Origin: Acorus gramineus | Taxonomy: Eukaryota; Streptophyta; Magnoliopsida; Acorales; Acoraceae | Assembly (NCBI GenBank): GCA_030737835.1 | Contig: JAUJYN010000057.1 | Span: 1 to 64,000 of the forward strand | Direction: 5' to 3' | Length of the DNA: 64,000 bases | In this document: positions 36,694 through 49,111 of the stretch, in pieces | Layout: every line of letters starts with the position of its first letter | Position numbering within the stretch: position 1 is the stretch's first letter | Made by a program: the position numbers and the translations under genes | Notes under the pieces: generated by a model | Seen by the model: only the letters and a program-made list of their open reading frames with translations | Database searches by the model: none | Told to the model about the DNA's origin: nothing

Positions 36694-39600
36694 TGTTATG
36701 CCTGTGTCATTTGGAGCCTTATTTTTCGATCGGAGTCGCTAAAATTTTGGCTTTTAGCTACCTACAAGAGTTGGAGTGCTCTGATTGAAAATTTGGCTAC
36801 ATAATTTTTTCTCCTAGAAGTTATGCATTTCCTATTTGGTATTTGGATTTAATTTTGTTAATATCCAAGATGAAGAGGTTTAAATATGATTTTATCATGA
36901 GATGCTCAGTTTTGAGTTAGCTTTCATACAAAAGTGGAATTAGATCAACTGGATTCATGTAGTAAAAGTTATGGGTATTTTTCCAAGTATACCCCGGGGA
37001 TGAGAAAATTCTGGCAGCAGCCCTGTTCAATGTTTAGCTCACATTTTGGAATAGTTGGAGGGATTATTTGATCTTAGTATAAACATGAAAGTTGTAGATA
37101 ATCTTCTTGGATTTCCAAATAATTTTGAATTAGGCAATTCGGAGCTATATCGTGGAAGTTATGGCTGTTCTAGTAAAGCCCGTCCAGAATTTCTGGTCAG
37201 GGACGATTTAGTCTTGTCCCCCCCCCCCCCACCAACTCACTTTAATTCCATTTAAAGCCCCTTTTGTGTGGAAATCTCTCACTCTCTCCACTCTCGTCTC
37301 CCTCTCCCTCTCTGTTTTTTTTTGTGTGTGTTGTTAATGGAGGAAAAGATGAAGAAGAAGCACAAGAAAGAGTGAGAAAGGGTGAGTATGTGTTGTTGTT
37401 GTTGTTGTTTCTCTTCTCTCTATCCCCTTCTCATGCCCCATTTGCACCCCTGTTTTCTACAATGAAGGGCATGAGGAGATGCTGATGCGGTGGTGGTGGT
37501 GGTTGAGGTGGTCGTGGGTGTGTCGAGAACCCCGCATCTCTCCATTTCCCTCCCCCTGTTTTGGTAAGGCAGCACTCTGTATTTTAAAGATCTCAGTAAA
37601 TCTAGTATTTAGAGGCACATTTGTAGGCTTATGTCTTCATATGATATGTTCATCGATGTGTCTAGTTGTTATATATGAAATTTGGTGTCATTATGATATC
37701 TGTGGTGTAAGTTAGAACCTGTTTTACATGGCCTGTCCAGATTTGCGTAGGAATTGACCTGCTTCTGGAAATAATTTATTTCGGGCGAGTCAAGGAAAAA
37801 TTAGGTTCTAATGTCTTCATGGATTATGATCCCAGCATATTAGAGAATGTGCATGATTTATTTCATAATTTTTGGAAGTGTATTGGGTGCTGTGGAGATC
37901 AATTAGTAGGGCTGGTTGTAGCAGGTTTGGCAATTTTGCTCGGTTGTGTGTCAAGGAGTTGTTTGCATGTGTCTTGTGTGATAATATGGAAGTATCAGGA
38001 GTTAGGGTCTTCATGAAGTAGGCATATATGTGTGATAGAAGGTTCCATATTTAATTGTAGATCATTGGTTGTGTTTTGCAGATCTCGTAGACCGGACGCA
38101 CGGCGATCGGGGTTGTGGTGAGTGGTTCGATCCAACCCATCGGGGTGCGCTCGATGCACATAGTGGTGCATCGCGCATCCACGGGGCTTCCTTGCACCCT
38201 AAATATGTTAGATACTTGATGCTAGGCTTGTATAGCTCGTATATTGCGTAGAACCCCCTTTTCTACCATATACTTGCCTATGTATATTTATGTGTGAATT
38301 ATTATGTATGCATGTGCCCTTCATGTATGGGCATGTGTGATGTGGGTTTTCATGAATGTATAGAATAAGCATGCCTTAGGTAGTCCTTATGAGTAATACT
38401 ACCATATTAATTGGAATATCCATAATGATTAAGTCTGAGTTAATAACGAGTACATGCCTAATATTCCCTTGCGATAAGACTCGAGGGCGTGGTGTAGTTG
38501 TTGTGCCCATGCTAGTGGGGCAAAGCTATGACCAATTTCAAGAGATGATAATCTCTCTCTCGCCCTCTCCCTCTACACAAACTGAGTAAGTAGATGCGAT
38601 TTCCTACTTGACTCAGGTTTGTTTGGAATATTGGCATGCACCTGTTAGTGCGCGAGATCGCGCTTGACCCTTCCCTTTTAAGTTGGTGATATCCAACGCA
38701 TGCTTAAGTTATGCCTTGTGTGCTTATATGATTAATGGCCATGTAAGCATGTTTAAGTGGGCCATACCTTGTATGCATGTTGTATGATTTGTTGTTTATG
38801 ATGTAAATCCATGTTAGGGGTTACCCTTATAGTCAATTATTAGATGATCGTGCATATGGTTCATGCACATAGCTATGATATGATTCTCCTGTTATATATG
38901 CGCACATGTTAAAACTAATCAGGCCTATCTGAAATAGACGTGGGTATGACCCGTCGTTGGGATGTACCTCATTAGTTAGTGTGCGAGCGATGTAATCGCC
39001 CCTACATCCGTGTGATGCACTTGAATGGAATTCAGGAGAATTCATTTGTTGTATCGGTTTTGTTAAACTGGTAGCTTGGGCATTAAGTTAGGTGATTATC
39101 GAGAGTAGTTGTTCTTCCATTGGGTTCGCTTTGCAAACATGGAGTGTTTCCTCCCAATGTCGTCCGTGTTGAAGCGGCCCGGGTTGTAGCTGTCTTGACA
39201 GAGGGCCACCACCTGTAGGTACAATCGATGCACGCGGCAAGATTACTGATCATGGGGGTATACCAGGTAGAGGCTACCCGGGAGAGGGCTAACGAATGAT
39301 ATTGCGAGCGTGAAATCATTCTCCCCTTCGTTGGATCCGTGTAGGAACTCCCCGGCGTTGGAAAAGCTGTCCTGACAGAGGGCTCCCATCCGTAGGTACT
39401 ACCGATGCGTTCGGGAACGTACTGATCGTGGGAGTATACCAGGTAGAGGCTAACCAGGGAAAGGGCTACTGGTGGACCAAGGGTGTAGAGCAGTCTAATC
39501 TCTCCCAAACGTCCTATGTCACCTCTAAAGGGTGAGGGTGAGGATGAGGTGAAGACACGTCGCCGCGTGACACATTCGTTGTTCGTATCGATGTTCAAAG

Positions 39601-40319
39601 ACATCGTTGGGTAGTTATCTCGATGTAGATGATCCAGTATGTTGTGTAGACTAGTGATTCCATCCAGTAGTGTTGTGTAGATCAGTAATTCCGCGTCTCT
39701 TCGACCAACGGTATGGTCTCTCCCCAAGAGTCCCAAGAGTCTCCCACCAGGAGTGAGGGTGAGGGTGAGGTTGGTCGCACCGCCGCCTGACCTTGTTATC
39801 CATTGGGTTTCCACCCATGTTTTCCTTGAAAGGAAATTGCCTTAACATTGAACTGTTGTAATGGTGATTGGTTTTCAGCCACTCACTGAGTTTGTAGCTC
39901 ACCCCTCGCATACTGTTTCTTTTCAAGGGCAGTGTTGGGCGTGGAGCTGGAGCTTCCCTGTGGCGTGGTCTTATGTGCGTGGAGCGTTCTGTCCGGCGGG
40001 TGGCAAGTGCGAGGCTGTCAGCAGTCCTAGAGTCATTTTATGTATTGTAAATCGTGCATGTGGCACAGGTTGTATTTTATTTGGACTAGACTTGGCTCTC
40101 ACAGGACAGTGATTGTGTATTCGAGTCTGTAATGATGTTTTTGGTTTACACACATTGTTGATATCTTATGCTTCCACATTTTTTCGGTTGATCTATCAGT
40201 TATCATTGTTTTTCCAGCTTTGTGTGTTGTTTATTGGAGTCATTGTTGACCTCTTGTACTTGATAGCTGATACTTCATATATTACCGCGTCTCGGGGACG
40301 GCCGCCCTGGGGTGTGACA
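36694..40319 (+). mobile_element. Solo LTR E6 inside E5
   Basis: TGTTATGCCTGTG to GGGGTGTGACA, flanked by perfect TGCTG duplications (36689-36693 and 40320-40324). Plus sense. It shares the GATCGGAGTCGCTAAAATTTT block near its start (about 36739) with E4 and others, and a GGGTGA block near 39525-39770. No long GC-rich block of the E1 type. Confidence 0.93.
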
Positions 40320-41400
40320 TGCTGCCCACGCACTCCGCACGCATCACACAACACCAGGCATGCCCATGCGATCTCGAGCGTACGATGCACCAATCCTACA
40401 CCCCTTTAGCACATAAACACAAGACTGTATGAGGAAAACCATTTGAAGGAGGAGAAGGAGGGACATGCAAGGTTCACTCACACATACCCACAAATGGGTG
40501 GCGTGCACACATACACAACACCCAACAAACAACCATGAGCTTCTCTCCCTTGCCCTCTTCAATTCCATGCACACACAACAACACAAAGCAATGGAGCTTC
40601 CACTCCTCCCAACAGCTACAAAAGACATGGCTGAACCCAAACAAGGAGAGCGGGAGGTCCATACGTGGCTCCAGCACGCCCACACGCCATAGCTCCACCG
40701 CTATCACCATCGACGCCCCGCACCTCCCTTCAAACAACATACATACCATGACATCAGAAGAGGGGACCTCATCACCACCTCAACTTCTTCTACTTCATTT
40801 CCATACAAGAAGTGCCGGTCAAGAGTGCTAGGCAAGAGAGACATTTGGGGGCCATTAAATAGCCAAAAGAGGGATTCAAATGACCAAATCGTCCCTAACC
40901 AGAAATTTCTGGACAAGCTTCACAAGAACAGCCATAACTCCTACAATATAGTTCCGAATTGTACAATTCAAAATCCATTGGAAAGCCAAGAAGATTATCT
41001 ACAACTTTCATGTTTATGCCAAGATCCAATAATCCCTCCAGCTATTCCAAAATGTGAGCTAAACATTGAACAGGGCTGCAGCCAAGATTTTCTCATCCCC
41101 GGGGTATACTTGGAAAAATACCCATAACTTTTACTACATGAATCCAGTTGATCTAATTTTACTTTTGTATGAAAGCTAACTCAAAACTGAACATCTCATG
41201 ATAAAATCATATTTAAACCTCTTCATCTTGGATATTAACAATATTAAATCTGAATACCAAATCGGAAATGCATAACTTCTAGGAGAAACATTATGCAGCC
41301 AAATTTTCAATCAGAGCACTCCAACTCCCGCAGGTAGCTAAAAGTCAAAATTTTAGAGACTCCGATTTAAAATAAGGCTCCGAATCACACAGGCATAACA

Positions 41401-43612
41401 CAGTTGCATAAATAATAAGTCTTAAAACGCTATCCCAAAGATACAATAGCTTAATATAAATCTCTTTTGAATGATGCACAATCTCAAAGAAACTCTTCTC
41501 AAACCATATGATGTATATGAATGCAATGGACATGCATACCCATCACCCACAGCACCTAGCCGCAAGGATTTCGCTTTGAAAATCATGTCATCTAGACATA
41601 GTCACCTAGACTTGGGTCCATTTTGAACCGCAGTCACCTAGACTGAGCTACCTAGGCGATATGATGCATATGATCAAACCACTTATCTTTATCTTCAAGT
41701 TAATGAGCATGCAACGGTTTCAAATCTCATAATTTCAATGCGTATGATACTTAATAATATATCAGCTTATATGGTAATAACATGTTCATATGCCTCATAC
41801 CAAAAAGATTTCAATTTAAGAAATACTCACGATGCCAACAAGTATACATATATTATGGTTTCAAAATAGATAGAGACATAGAAACATCCACTCACCTCCG
41901 CTCCTACGCAAGACTACCAGACTAACAAGGAAGCTAACGAGAGTCTACTGCTCCTGAGGGGTATTCATAACAATGAACCAGATTAGAAACGGAACATAAT
42001 GATTAAATAAAATCAGAGATCACCAAAAAGACGGGACTCAGCCAGCTACTCAAATTTAGCCACCAGGCTACCAATGGCTACTCAAACCTAGGCGCCTGGT
42101 CTCCGACGGCTACTTTCAAGTAACCACCCCACGACAGACCTAAAATAGCAAATATGCCCTTAATGACCCCGACTTCCCACCCAAACATCCAAAAACCCGT
42201 ACCTACTCTCTCTCATAAAGAAATACAAATAAAAACACATTTAAAACATTTAAGTTTGATCCCCTAAATGATCGATTCGATGACAAATCAAAATATCGAA
42301 AATCATTGAAATCTCTATAGAACAATTTGAAAAATGGTGATATTAACACCATATACTTTCATACCTCAAAGTAGTATTACCATATTATATAATAGTAGAT
42401 TAAATGATGATAAAGTGTCCTAAGACATGTTTCTATCATGCATGTGGAGTTTGTGTAGAGCCAGACATGATTTCTATTCAAATATCGATTTAATCAGCAA
42501 AACTCGAATCATAAATCATGAAATCTGAATACGTAAACTAGAAAACATCATAACGATAGCAAGATCTATGATATAAATAAATCCAATATGAAGATCATGT
42601 CTTCCTAACCCTAGATCCATGCAAAGCCATGAATTGTGCATCAAAAGCTTACATAATCCATCCGAAAAATCTTGAAAACCACCGATCTAATATGTATACA
42701 AATAAATAACATGGATCTATGATAAAACTCATCAAAACAGCGATGAGAACACATGAGGTTCGGGTTCATGCAAGGTGGTACCCAAAACAAGGCATTAGAA
42801 ACCCTAAACATGCTTTCTATCTTAAAAATAATAACCCTAACCACAATCTATGTATAAATATTCCAAAACAGTGTGTAATCTTGTAAGAATATCTTTAAAA
42901 CGTCATCAATGGATTAACATAACATCAAGATCCAAAATAAATCAATATCACATGGAAACCCTGAAAGAAGGAAAACCCATAAAACCATGTGAATTCGAAT
43001 CACCTCACGATGAACCCATCATTGGTGATTAGCAGCAATTAAAAATATTAATTATCATAATAAAAAATGAAGTAGAGGGACCCACCTTAATCCTCAAAGG
43101 ATTTCCTTTCAAAAGTCACCCAAAAGACCCCTTTTTGGGTTTGATAAAACAAGAGAGAGAGAGGACTCGAATTAGGTTTTCAAATGGAGTCCTAGGGCAT
43201 CCAAAGTTGGGTATTTATAGGAGAAAACACGTGCATGACTTGCCCCCCAAGAAAATAATCAAACATATTCGACAGTTCTATCAAACCCCTTAATTTCTAC
43301 ACTTCTGCGCACAGGTGTCTGACGGCTACTTAAAATGACCCGTCAGAGGAGAGACGGCTACTTTCAAGTAGCCACCTCTAGACAGTTTTTATTTTCCCAG
43401 GCCAGCTGCACACTAGACATAAAACGGCTATAACTTGATCGATACTTATCCAATTTATGATCCGTCAAAAGTGTTGAAAAGCCAACCAAACAAGGATTCC
43501 AACCATGCCTTAACTTCTGAAATTGGAGATATATAAGTCCTCCAAAACTCTATGGGAATAAGACCTAATGCACAAAAATCAAGAAACGACTAGGAAAACC
43601 ATAGTCGTTACA
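41401..43612 (-). repeat. RT-2 right (5') LTR, distal part after E5
   Basis: Near-identical to 27013-29246 of the left LTR, including the CACCTAG blocks and the final CATAGTCGTTACA. The proximal 474 bp of the same LTR lie at 30568-31041. Confidence 0.88.
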
Positions 43613-43614
43613 AT

Positions 43615-44121
43615 TGTGACGCCTGGCCCAGGCCCAAGAGTCCCAAGAGGCCCATGGATTGAGTGAGGGTGAGGGTTTGGTGTTTAGTCTCACATCGCCT
43701 AATGGGAGAAGATAGTATGTGCTTATATGTGAACACGGCTCTTACACACCAAGACCCGTTTTAATGCCGTGAGTCCATCTGAGGCAAAACGGACAATTTC
43801 TTGCTGTGTAAGCCTGGGGCGTTACAATTGGTATCAGAGCCTGTCCATTATGCGATGGTGGGTGTGGGTGGCCCCACACAAGGACGTGTGGCCTATTAGG
43901 GGGGTTGATTGTGACGCCTGGCCCAGGCCCAAGAGTCCCAAGAGGCCCATGGATTGAGTGAGGGTGAGGGTTTGGTGTTTAGTCCCACATCGCCTAATGG
44001 GAGGAGATGATCTGTGCTTATATGTGAGCACGGCTCTTACACACCAAGATGTGTTTTAAAGCTGTGAGCCCATCAGGGGCAAAGCGGACAATTTCTTGCT
44101 GTGTAAGCCTGGGGCGTTACA
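43615..44121 (+). mobile_element. TRIM element (terminal-repeat retrotransposon in miniature)
   Basis: Two 212-bp direct LTRs, 43615-43826 and 43910-44121, each TGTGACGCCTGGCCC to GGGGCGTTACA, enclose only 83 bp. That interior has a PBS (TGGTATCAGAGCC at 43829-43841) and a PPT-like GGGGGGTTGAT near 43898-43908. It has no coding capacity. The LTR contains GAGTGAGGGTGAGGG. No clean duplication flanks it: the right flank CACGC is the RT-2 duplication. No 5S rRNA block was seen. Confidence 0.9.
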
Positions 44122-44126
44122 CACGC

Positions 44127-44530
44127 GCTCCTTGGAGCTGGTCAAACAGTTCGTCGATCCGCGGTAAGGGGTACTTGTTCTTCACTGTCCGCTTGTTCAG
44201 CTACCTATAATCAATACAAAGACGCAGCAAACCGTCCTTCTTCCGAACAAACAGAACAGGGGCTCCCCACGGATAGACACTCGGACGTGCGAACCCCTTA
44301 TCAAGCAACTCCTCCAGCTGCTCCTTGAGCACCTTTAGCTCCACTGGGGTCATCCGGTACGGAGCCCTCAAAATCGGCTCGGTCCCCAGAATCATATTAA
44401 TCTCAAACTTGATCGCACCATCCAGCGGTAGACCCAGAAGATCATCGGGAAAAGCCAATGGATATTCTACTACGACCGGAGTCTGATTGATATCTGCCCG
44501 CAACGGTGCATCCTCCTGTTATACACGCCA
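44127..44530 (-). pseudogene. RT-1 reverse transcriptase, N-terminal part
   Basis: Residues include [38 protein letters not shown], then [23 protein letters not shown] stop interrupts, and the line continues to LFDQLQGAR at the RT-2/TRIM boundary. It resumes with FSKIDL at 26557 after the insertions. Confidence 0.9.
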
Positions 44531-44539
44531 GGAAACCCT

Positions 44540-44996
44540 CGCATCCACCTTGAAGGAGTCTCCACGCTTGGATAGACGACACGAACCCCAAAGGAGCTAG
44601 GTCCCGATCACCCACGAACTGGAAAGACCGCTGACTAGGGATGCAGAAGGACACCGACTTTGCAAAATAGTTGATACTGGCGTGACTCGTCGAGAGCCAA
44701 TCCATCCCCAGGATGGCGTCGAAGTCCGTCATGGCGAGCTCGACCAACTCCACTGGAAACTCATGCTCCGCGATCACCACGGTGCACCCCCGATAAGCAG
44801 AGCAGAGGAGAACACGGTCTCTGACCGGTAATGAAATCTCCAGCATAGCATCAAGAGGGGCCGACACTGCACCCATCCGTCTCGCAAAAATAGGAGACAC
44901 AAACGAGTGCGTGGCCCCGGAATCAAATAGCACATAAGGAGGGAGCTGGGAGATCAGAACAATACCTCGGACAATGCTACCTGAAGCCTGCGCCAC
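44540..44996 (-). pseudogene. RT-1 aspartic protease
   Basis: Contains LFDSGATHSFVSPIFA, the aspartic protease active-site motif (DSGA), and the downstream DFDAILGMDWL block. It follows gag in the usual polyprotein order. Frame breaks separate it from the RT segment. Confidence 0.9.
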
Positions 44997-44999
44997 CTC

Positions 45000-46322
45000 G
45001 GTTGTAAGTGCTGCAACACGCCCATGAACAAGCTGCGGCTGATGAGCAAGGGCACGCCTCGCAGGCTGCGCCGGCTGCCTCCTTTGATCAACACGGCCAC
45101 CCTATGGCTACTTCTGCTGACGCTGCGGCTGCTGCTGCCAAGGCACAGGAGATTGGTCAGCATCTGGGCAAGCATGGACCAGATGTCCAACTCGTTGGAA
45201 GTGGAAACAACATCACGTCTCCGGTCCTCTAGCCCGGATCGGAATGGCAGCGATAGGTGCAGGACCACGAACTGGCACCACCTCAGCTGGAGTAGCGGCG
45301 GCCGCTGGTCGATCCAAGCGGGGCCGCTTGCCCTTGCGACGTCCCTGGTCTTGGCTCCTAGGGGGCCCCTGATCCGCAGATTGAGCCTGAACCGCTGAGG
45401 GGACTCCAAGGTCTCGCTCGACAGTCCGCGCTCGCGACACAAGGTCCGTGAACGTCGACAGTGCCTGAGAGGTAACGTGCTACCTGATGGTGTTGTTGAG
45501 CCCCATCTCAAACCGACGGCATCGCGTCGCCTCATCCATGACCAAGGTGGGGGCAAACCGGGAAAGCCTCGTGAATCACGCGGAGTAGGCTGCCACCGAC
45601 ATGGAGCCCTGAGTCAGATGCTCGAACTCCCGCAACACAGTTTGTCGCTCTAAAAATGGGAAATACTCCTCCAAGAAGTAACTGCAGAATTCGGTCAAGA
45701 GAAGTCACCCCACACCCTCAGGAATGTCCACAGATCGGGTGGCCCACCAGTCGACGGTGTCACCCTTCAGCATGAAGGTGGCCAACGAGATACGATGGCG
45801 GTCGGTGCAGTGCATGGTCGAGAAGATCTTGTCTATCTCCATCAACCAACGCTCAGGGGCAAGGGGGTTGGTTGACAAGCCATGGAACTCAGGAGGGTGA
45901 AGCTTTAGAAAGGCAGTGAGGCCAGCTTGATGCACACGTGCCACAGCCTCGAGCTCCACCTCCCTCTCCAGGGGTCCCTGGACTCCCTCCATAGGAATCT
46001 CCACCGGTACAGGGGACACCTCAGGCACCACTGGTGGATCTGCTACTAATGGAACCTACGGGACTGCCTCGCTGGCCGCTCGCAGTTCTTGGATCTCACG
46101 CACCTGCTCTACCAGCACTCGTGTTTGGGCCACCAATGCCCTGGTCTGAGTCTCTAGAAGGTCTTCCATACGAGCGTAAGCAAGCTCCCATGTAGGAGGC
46201 TCCTGTGCAGGTCCTGGCCCAACCGCCGAGGACTCTCCAACAGACTCCTCGCCTCTGGCAGGTTCAGAAACCTCCAGGGCCTGAGGGAGACCACGACCAT
46301 GTATCCATCAACGTGGAGGCAT
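45000..46322 (-). pseudogene. RT-1 gag
   Basis: From an ATG at 46322, the fifth codon is TGA (46310-46308). Recognisable gag sequence follows at 46031-45705 (FLKLHPPEFHG, PERWLMEIDKIF, KGDTVDWWATRS). After a frame change come SRARTVERDLG and a basic Arg/Lys/Pro-rich linker. Several stops make it non-functional. Confidence 0.85.
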
Positions 46323-46417
46323 ATCAGTAACCTATGAAACAGACACTAGAATCAGAATACTCATATAGAAATCCTAGGACTCATTTCTAAGACAACACTT
46401 GGCTCTGACAGGACCAA

Positions 46418-46429
46418 GCTCTGATACCA
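46418..46429 (-). promoter_or_regulatory. RT-1 primer-binding site (initiator-Met tRNA)
   Basis: The minus strand reads TGGTATCAGAGC, separated by a few bases from the 5' LTR end at 46435. Confidence 0.9.
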
Positions 46430-46434
46430 ACTTT

Positions 46435-49014
46435 TGTCACGACCCAGGCCGGCCGTCCCCGAGACTTGACAAATATATAATATCAGCTATACACATACAA
46501 GATAAATAAAGACTCTAACACAACATCTAAGGCAACAAAAAAATTAATCAAGCAATAGCTGTCATAATATATATGCACATAGCAGAAGCTAAAGAACTAA
46601 GTCTGTAATCCAAAAACACATTACAAATTAGAATACATAATTAATTGTCTTGTGAGAGCCAACATAAACAAAAGACATCAATACACATATATTGTGCACA
46701 TGCACGAGTATCAAATACATACAAGAAAAAGGGGGGATGCTGATGGCCTCACACTCGCAAAATCCAAGACACGGACGCTGCACCGCTGCTGATACTGCAC
46801 CTACGGGTGCTCCTCCTTCGGATCCGACTCGGCGCCAACTAGAGGAAACAAATGCGAGGGGTGAACCACACGCTCAGTGAATGATACAATCCATGCAACA
46901 CAACTCATATTTAACATTTAACATTTCAAACATTTAAGGTCCCAACAAGATGGGAGCAACCATTTAAGCCGGTGGGTCGTGTATCAACCCAAGCCCACCA
47001 CACCCTCACCACCCTCACCCACACAGGGTGACATAGGATTATCAGGAGAAGTTTGCCTGTTCTACACCATTTATCATCTGGTAGCCCTCTCCCGGGTAGC
47101 CTCTATCTGGTAGCCTCCCATGACCACTACCTCTACCGTATGGGTGCACCAACAAGCATCATGAGTAGTACCTGGAGCACCTCGCATGACAGCTACAACG
47201 CCGGGTAGCTTCAACACGGAGCCTATGAAGGGGAGAACACTCGACATTCGCGGACACAATCCTCATGGATCCATCATCACCAATTATTAGACATCGATAA
47301 AGGTAACGAATTCTCATGAATTCCCTTCAGGGCGCATAAGTCGGATGCGGGGAAGACATACGATTCGTAGTAGCAATGCCATGGTATGCCCCATAAGAGG
47401 TCATACACTCGCCTAACCTCATTAGGCAAGGGTCATGGCTTCTTTATAAGCATATATAAAAGATACAACTAGAATAATAATTACACAAGGAATTAATCAT
47501 GGAGGCATTAAATAAATATGGTAACAAGGTTACAATATTATATGTATTCCTAGGCAGGCTAAGAATATGCTTAGGCAAGATGGGAGCATGTAAGAATCAA
47601 TGTTATGCTAGCATTAGACATGATTCCTAGACAAGTATAGTTCTAGCATACTATATCTAATATGGCATGAATGCAACGTAGCAAGACAGGCATTAACACA
47701 TACATGCAAATAAGTTTAATATGCACTTATGGTACCCCAGGGGAGGGCAATGCACATTTGCGTGCATCGAACGCCTCCCAACTGGGTTGAATTGACCCAA
47801 TCACCGCAACCCGGCTTGTTGCGGGACCATTCGCCCAGATCTGCAAGACAAAGGCATCCAATATGATGAGTATTACCACTTAAGAACACTTAGAATTAAT
47901 TATAAATGCCAAAGACTTAGACATGCATGCATACGGGCTCGCACGCATGCAAGCACGCATGTACGCACGCATGCCCGAGCCCCCCTAGCACCTACCCGAG
48001 ACCCGGGGCAGCCCACGCGCACTGCCCTGCGTGCGCCCTCACGCACCCGCACGGACTGCCAACCCCGCGTGCACGCTCTGCGCGCGCCCTCCAGCGCCGG
48101 CCTACGCGCAAGCGCATAACAGACCCGTGGGTGCGCCTAGCCACCTTTAACCCCTCCCCAACTCTCCACACACGCCGTAACCCATCTAGTGAGCATGCAT
48201 GACTCCCCTAACAGCCCTTAGAGCAAGAAAATCTAGGAAAAGAATGGAGATAATTTACCAAGAGAGGGGGAGGGAAAAAGGGGGAGATTCGGGGCCCTTT
48301 GGCGCACCCACTATCACCTCACCACCACCACCACCACCTTTTCAGCCTCTTCTCAAGCCTTTCTTGGATGAAAACAGGGGAGGAGGAATCCATGAAGCAT
48401 GAGAAAGGGCAAGGGAGAGAAGGGGGAAGAAACAAAGGTCAATACAACACATGAACACACACCTTTCTTGGACTCCTTCAAGTGCTCCTTCTTCTTCTTG
48501 TTCCTTCTTCACCTTCTCCTTTTAATTTTTTTTTCTTCTTAAAAACCAACAAAAGGAGCTAAAAGAGAGAGTGAGAAGGAGAGGCTCGTTGGAGGGAGAG
48601 GGAGAGAGAGAGAGAGTGAGAATGCACACTCACACACACATTTAATGGAGAAAAAGGGGTGTGGTGAAACCTTGACCTTGTCAACCCAACCAAGCTAGAG
48701 GACTAAACCATTTGACCTAGTCATGGTCTTCTTTGACTTGGTCAAAGTCACTCTTTGGCAATCCAATAACGACCAAACCCGGATGCGTTTTGGAAATGCA
48801 TAATTTGCTAAAACGTAACTGTAATTCGATGAAATTTCTATGGGTAGGACCAAACGGTACTAGGACCCATAATGTACAGTTAGATTTTCAATCGGAGTAT
48901 CCAATCTCGTGCAAATGGCTAAATTCTAAAATTTTAGCGACTCCGATCGAAAATAAGAAATGGCCAGAATGATCCAGATATAACTAATAAGCTAAAAATG
49001 ACAAATATATAAAA
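46435..49014 (-). repeat. RT-1 right (5') LTR
   Basis: 2,580 bp, TGTCACGACCC to ATATATAAAA. The expected terminal CA has become AA, while CTTAT follows at 49015. It keeps about 100 bp (46774-46874) missing from the left LTR and lacks two short stretches present there (near 47540 and 47635). Together these show that the two LTRs have diverged. Confidence 0.9.
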
Positions 49015-49111
49015 CTTATTAAGGGCTCGACATACTGAGTTCGCCGAAAGAGGTCCGAACAGGTGGCACACCTGTGACAGGACATTGTCATGGCCCCCCG
49101 ACCACTACAAC

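Larger units (their letters stand above)
31042..41400 (-). mobile_element. Solo LTR E5, in the right LTR of RT-2, holding two further insertions
   Basis: TGTTAAGCCCTAGGG at the left and GGCATAACA at the right. Flanks TAGTT (31037-31041) and CAGTT (41401-41405) differ at one base, consistent with a mutated duplication, and comparison with the left LTR of RT-2 near 27013 confirms the site. Net length is about 3.9 kb after removing 33288-36077 and E6. Contains a GGGTGA-type block near 31590 and a 60-bp GC-rich minisatellite near 36350. Confidence 0.88.
26563..43612 (-). mobile_element. RT-2: non-coding (LARD-like) LTR retrotransposon
   Basis: Left LTR 26563-29246 (2,684 bp, TGTAACGCCCCCG to AGTCGTTACA), PPT 29247-29259, internal 29247-30567, PBS 30553-30564, right LTR 30568-43612 (2,686 bp after removing E5). 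CACGC at 26558-26562 recurs at 44122-44126, beyond the adjacent TRIM. The internal region (1.3 kb) has no retroviral domain. PPT context and initiator-Met PBS match Tekay/Del-type elements, so it probably depends on an autonomous relative for movement. Confidence 0.88.
13187..49014 (-). mobile_element. RT-1: Tekay/Del-type Ty3/gypsy chromovirus, dead, with nested insertions
   Basis: Left (3') LTR 13187-16997, PPT 16998-17010, PBS 46418-46429, right (5') LTR 46435-49014. Perfect 5-bp duplications CTTAT lie at 13182-13186 and 49015-49019. Coding remnants in minus-strand order are gag, protease, RT, RNase H, integrase and chromodomain, each interrupted by stops and frameshifts. The chromodomain motif (LVKVRWQH then EATQEREDAMRDAYPHLF) and the initiator-Met PBS point to the Tekay/Del clade. 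About 28 kb of the span is later insertions: a 1.3-kb LTR fragment, E3, E4, RT-2 with its contents, and a TRIM. Confidence 0.9.

Noticed and set aside
43615-44121. Cassandra-type TRIM with a 5S rRNA region
   Set aside because: No 5S-like block was seen in the LTR. Only the generic TRIM layout is supported.
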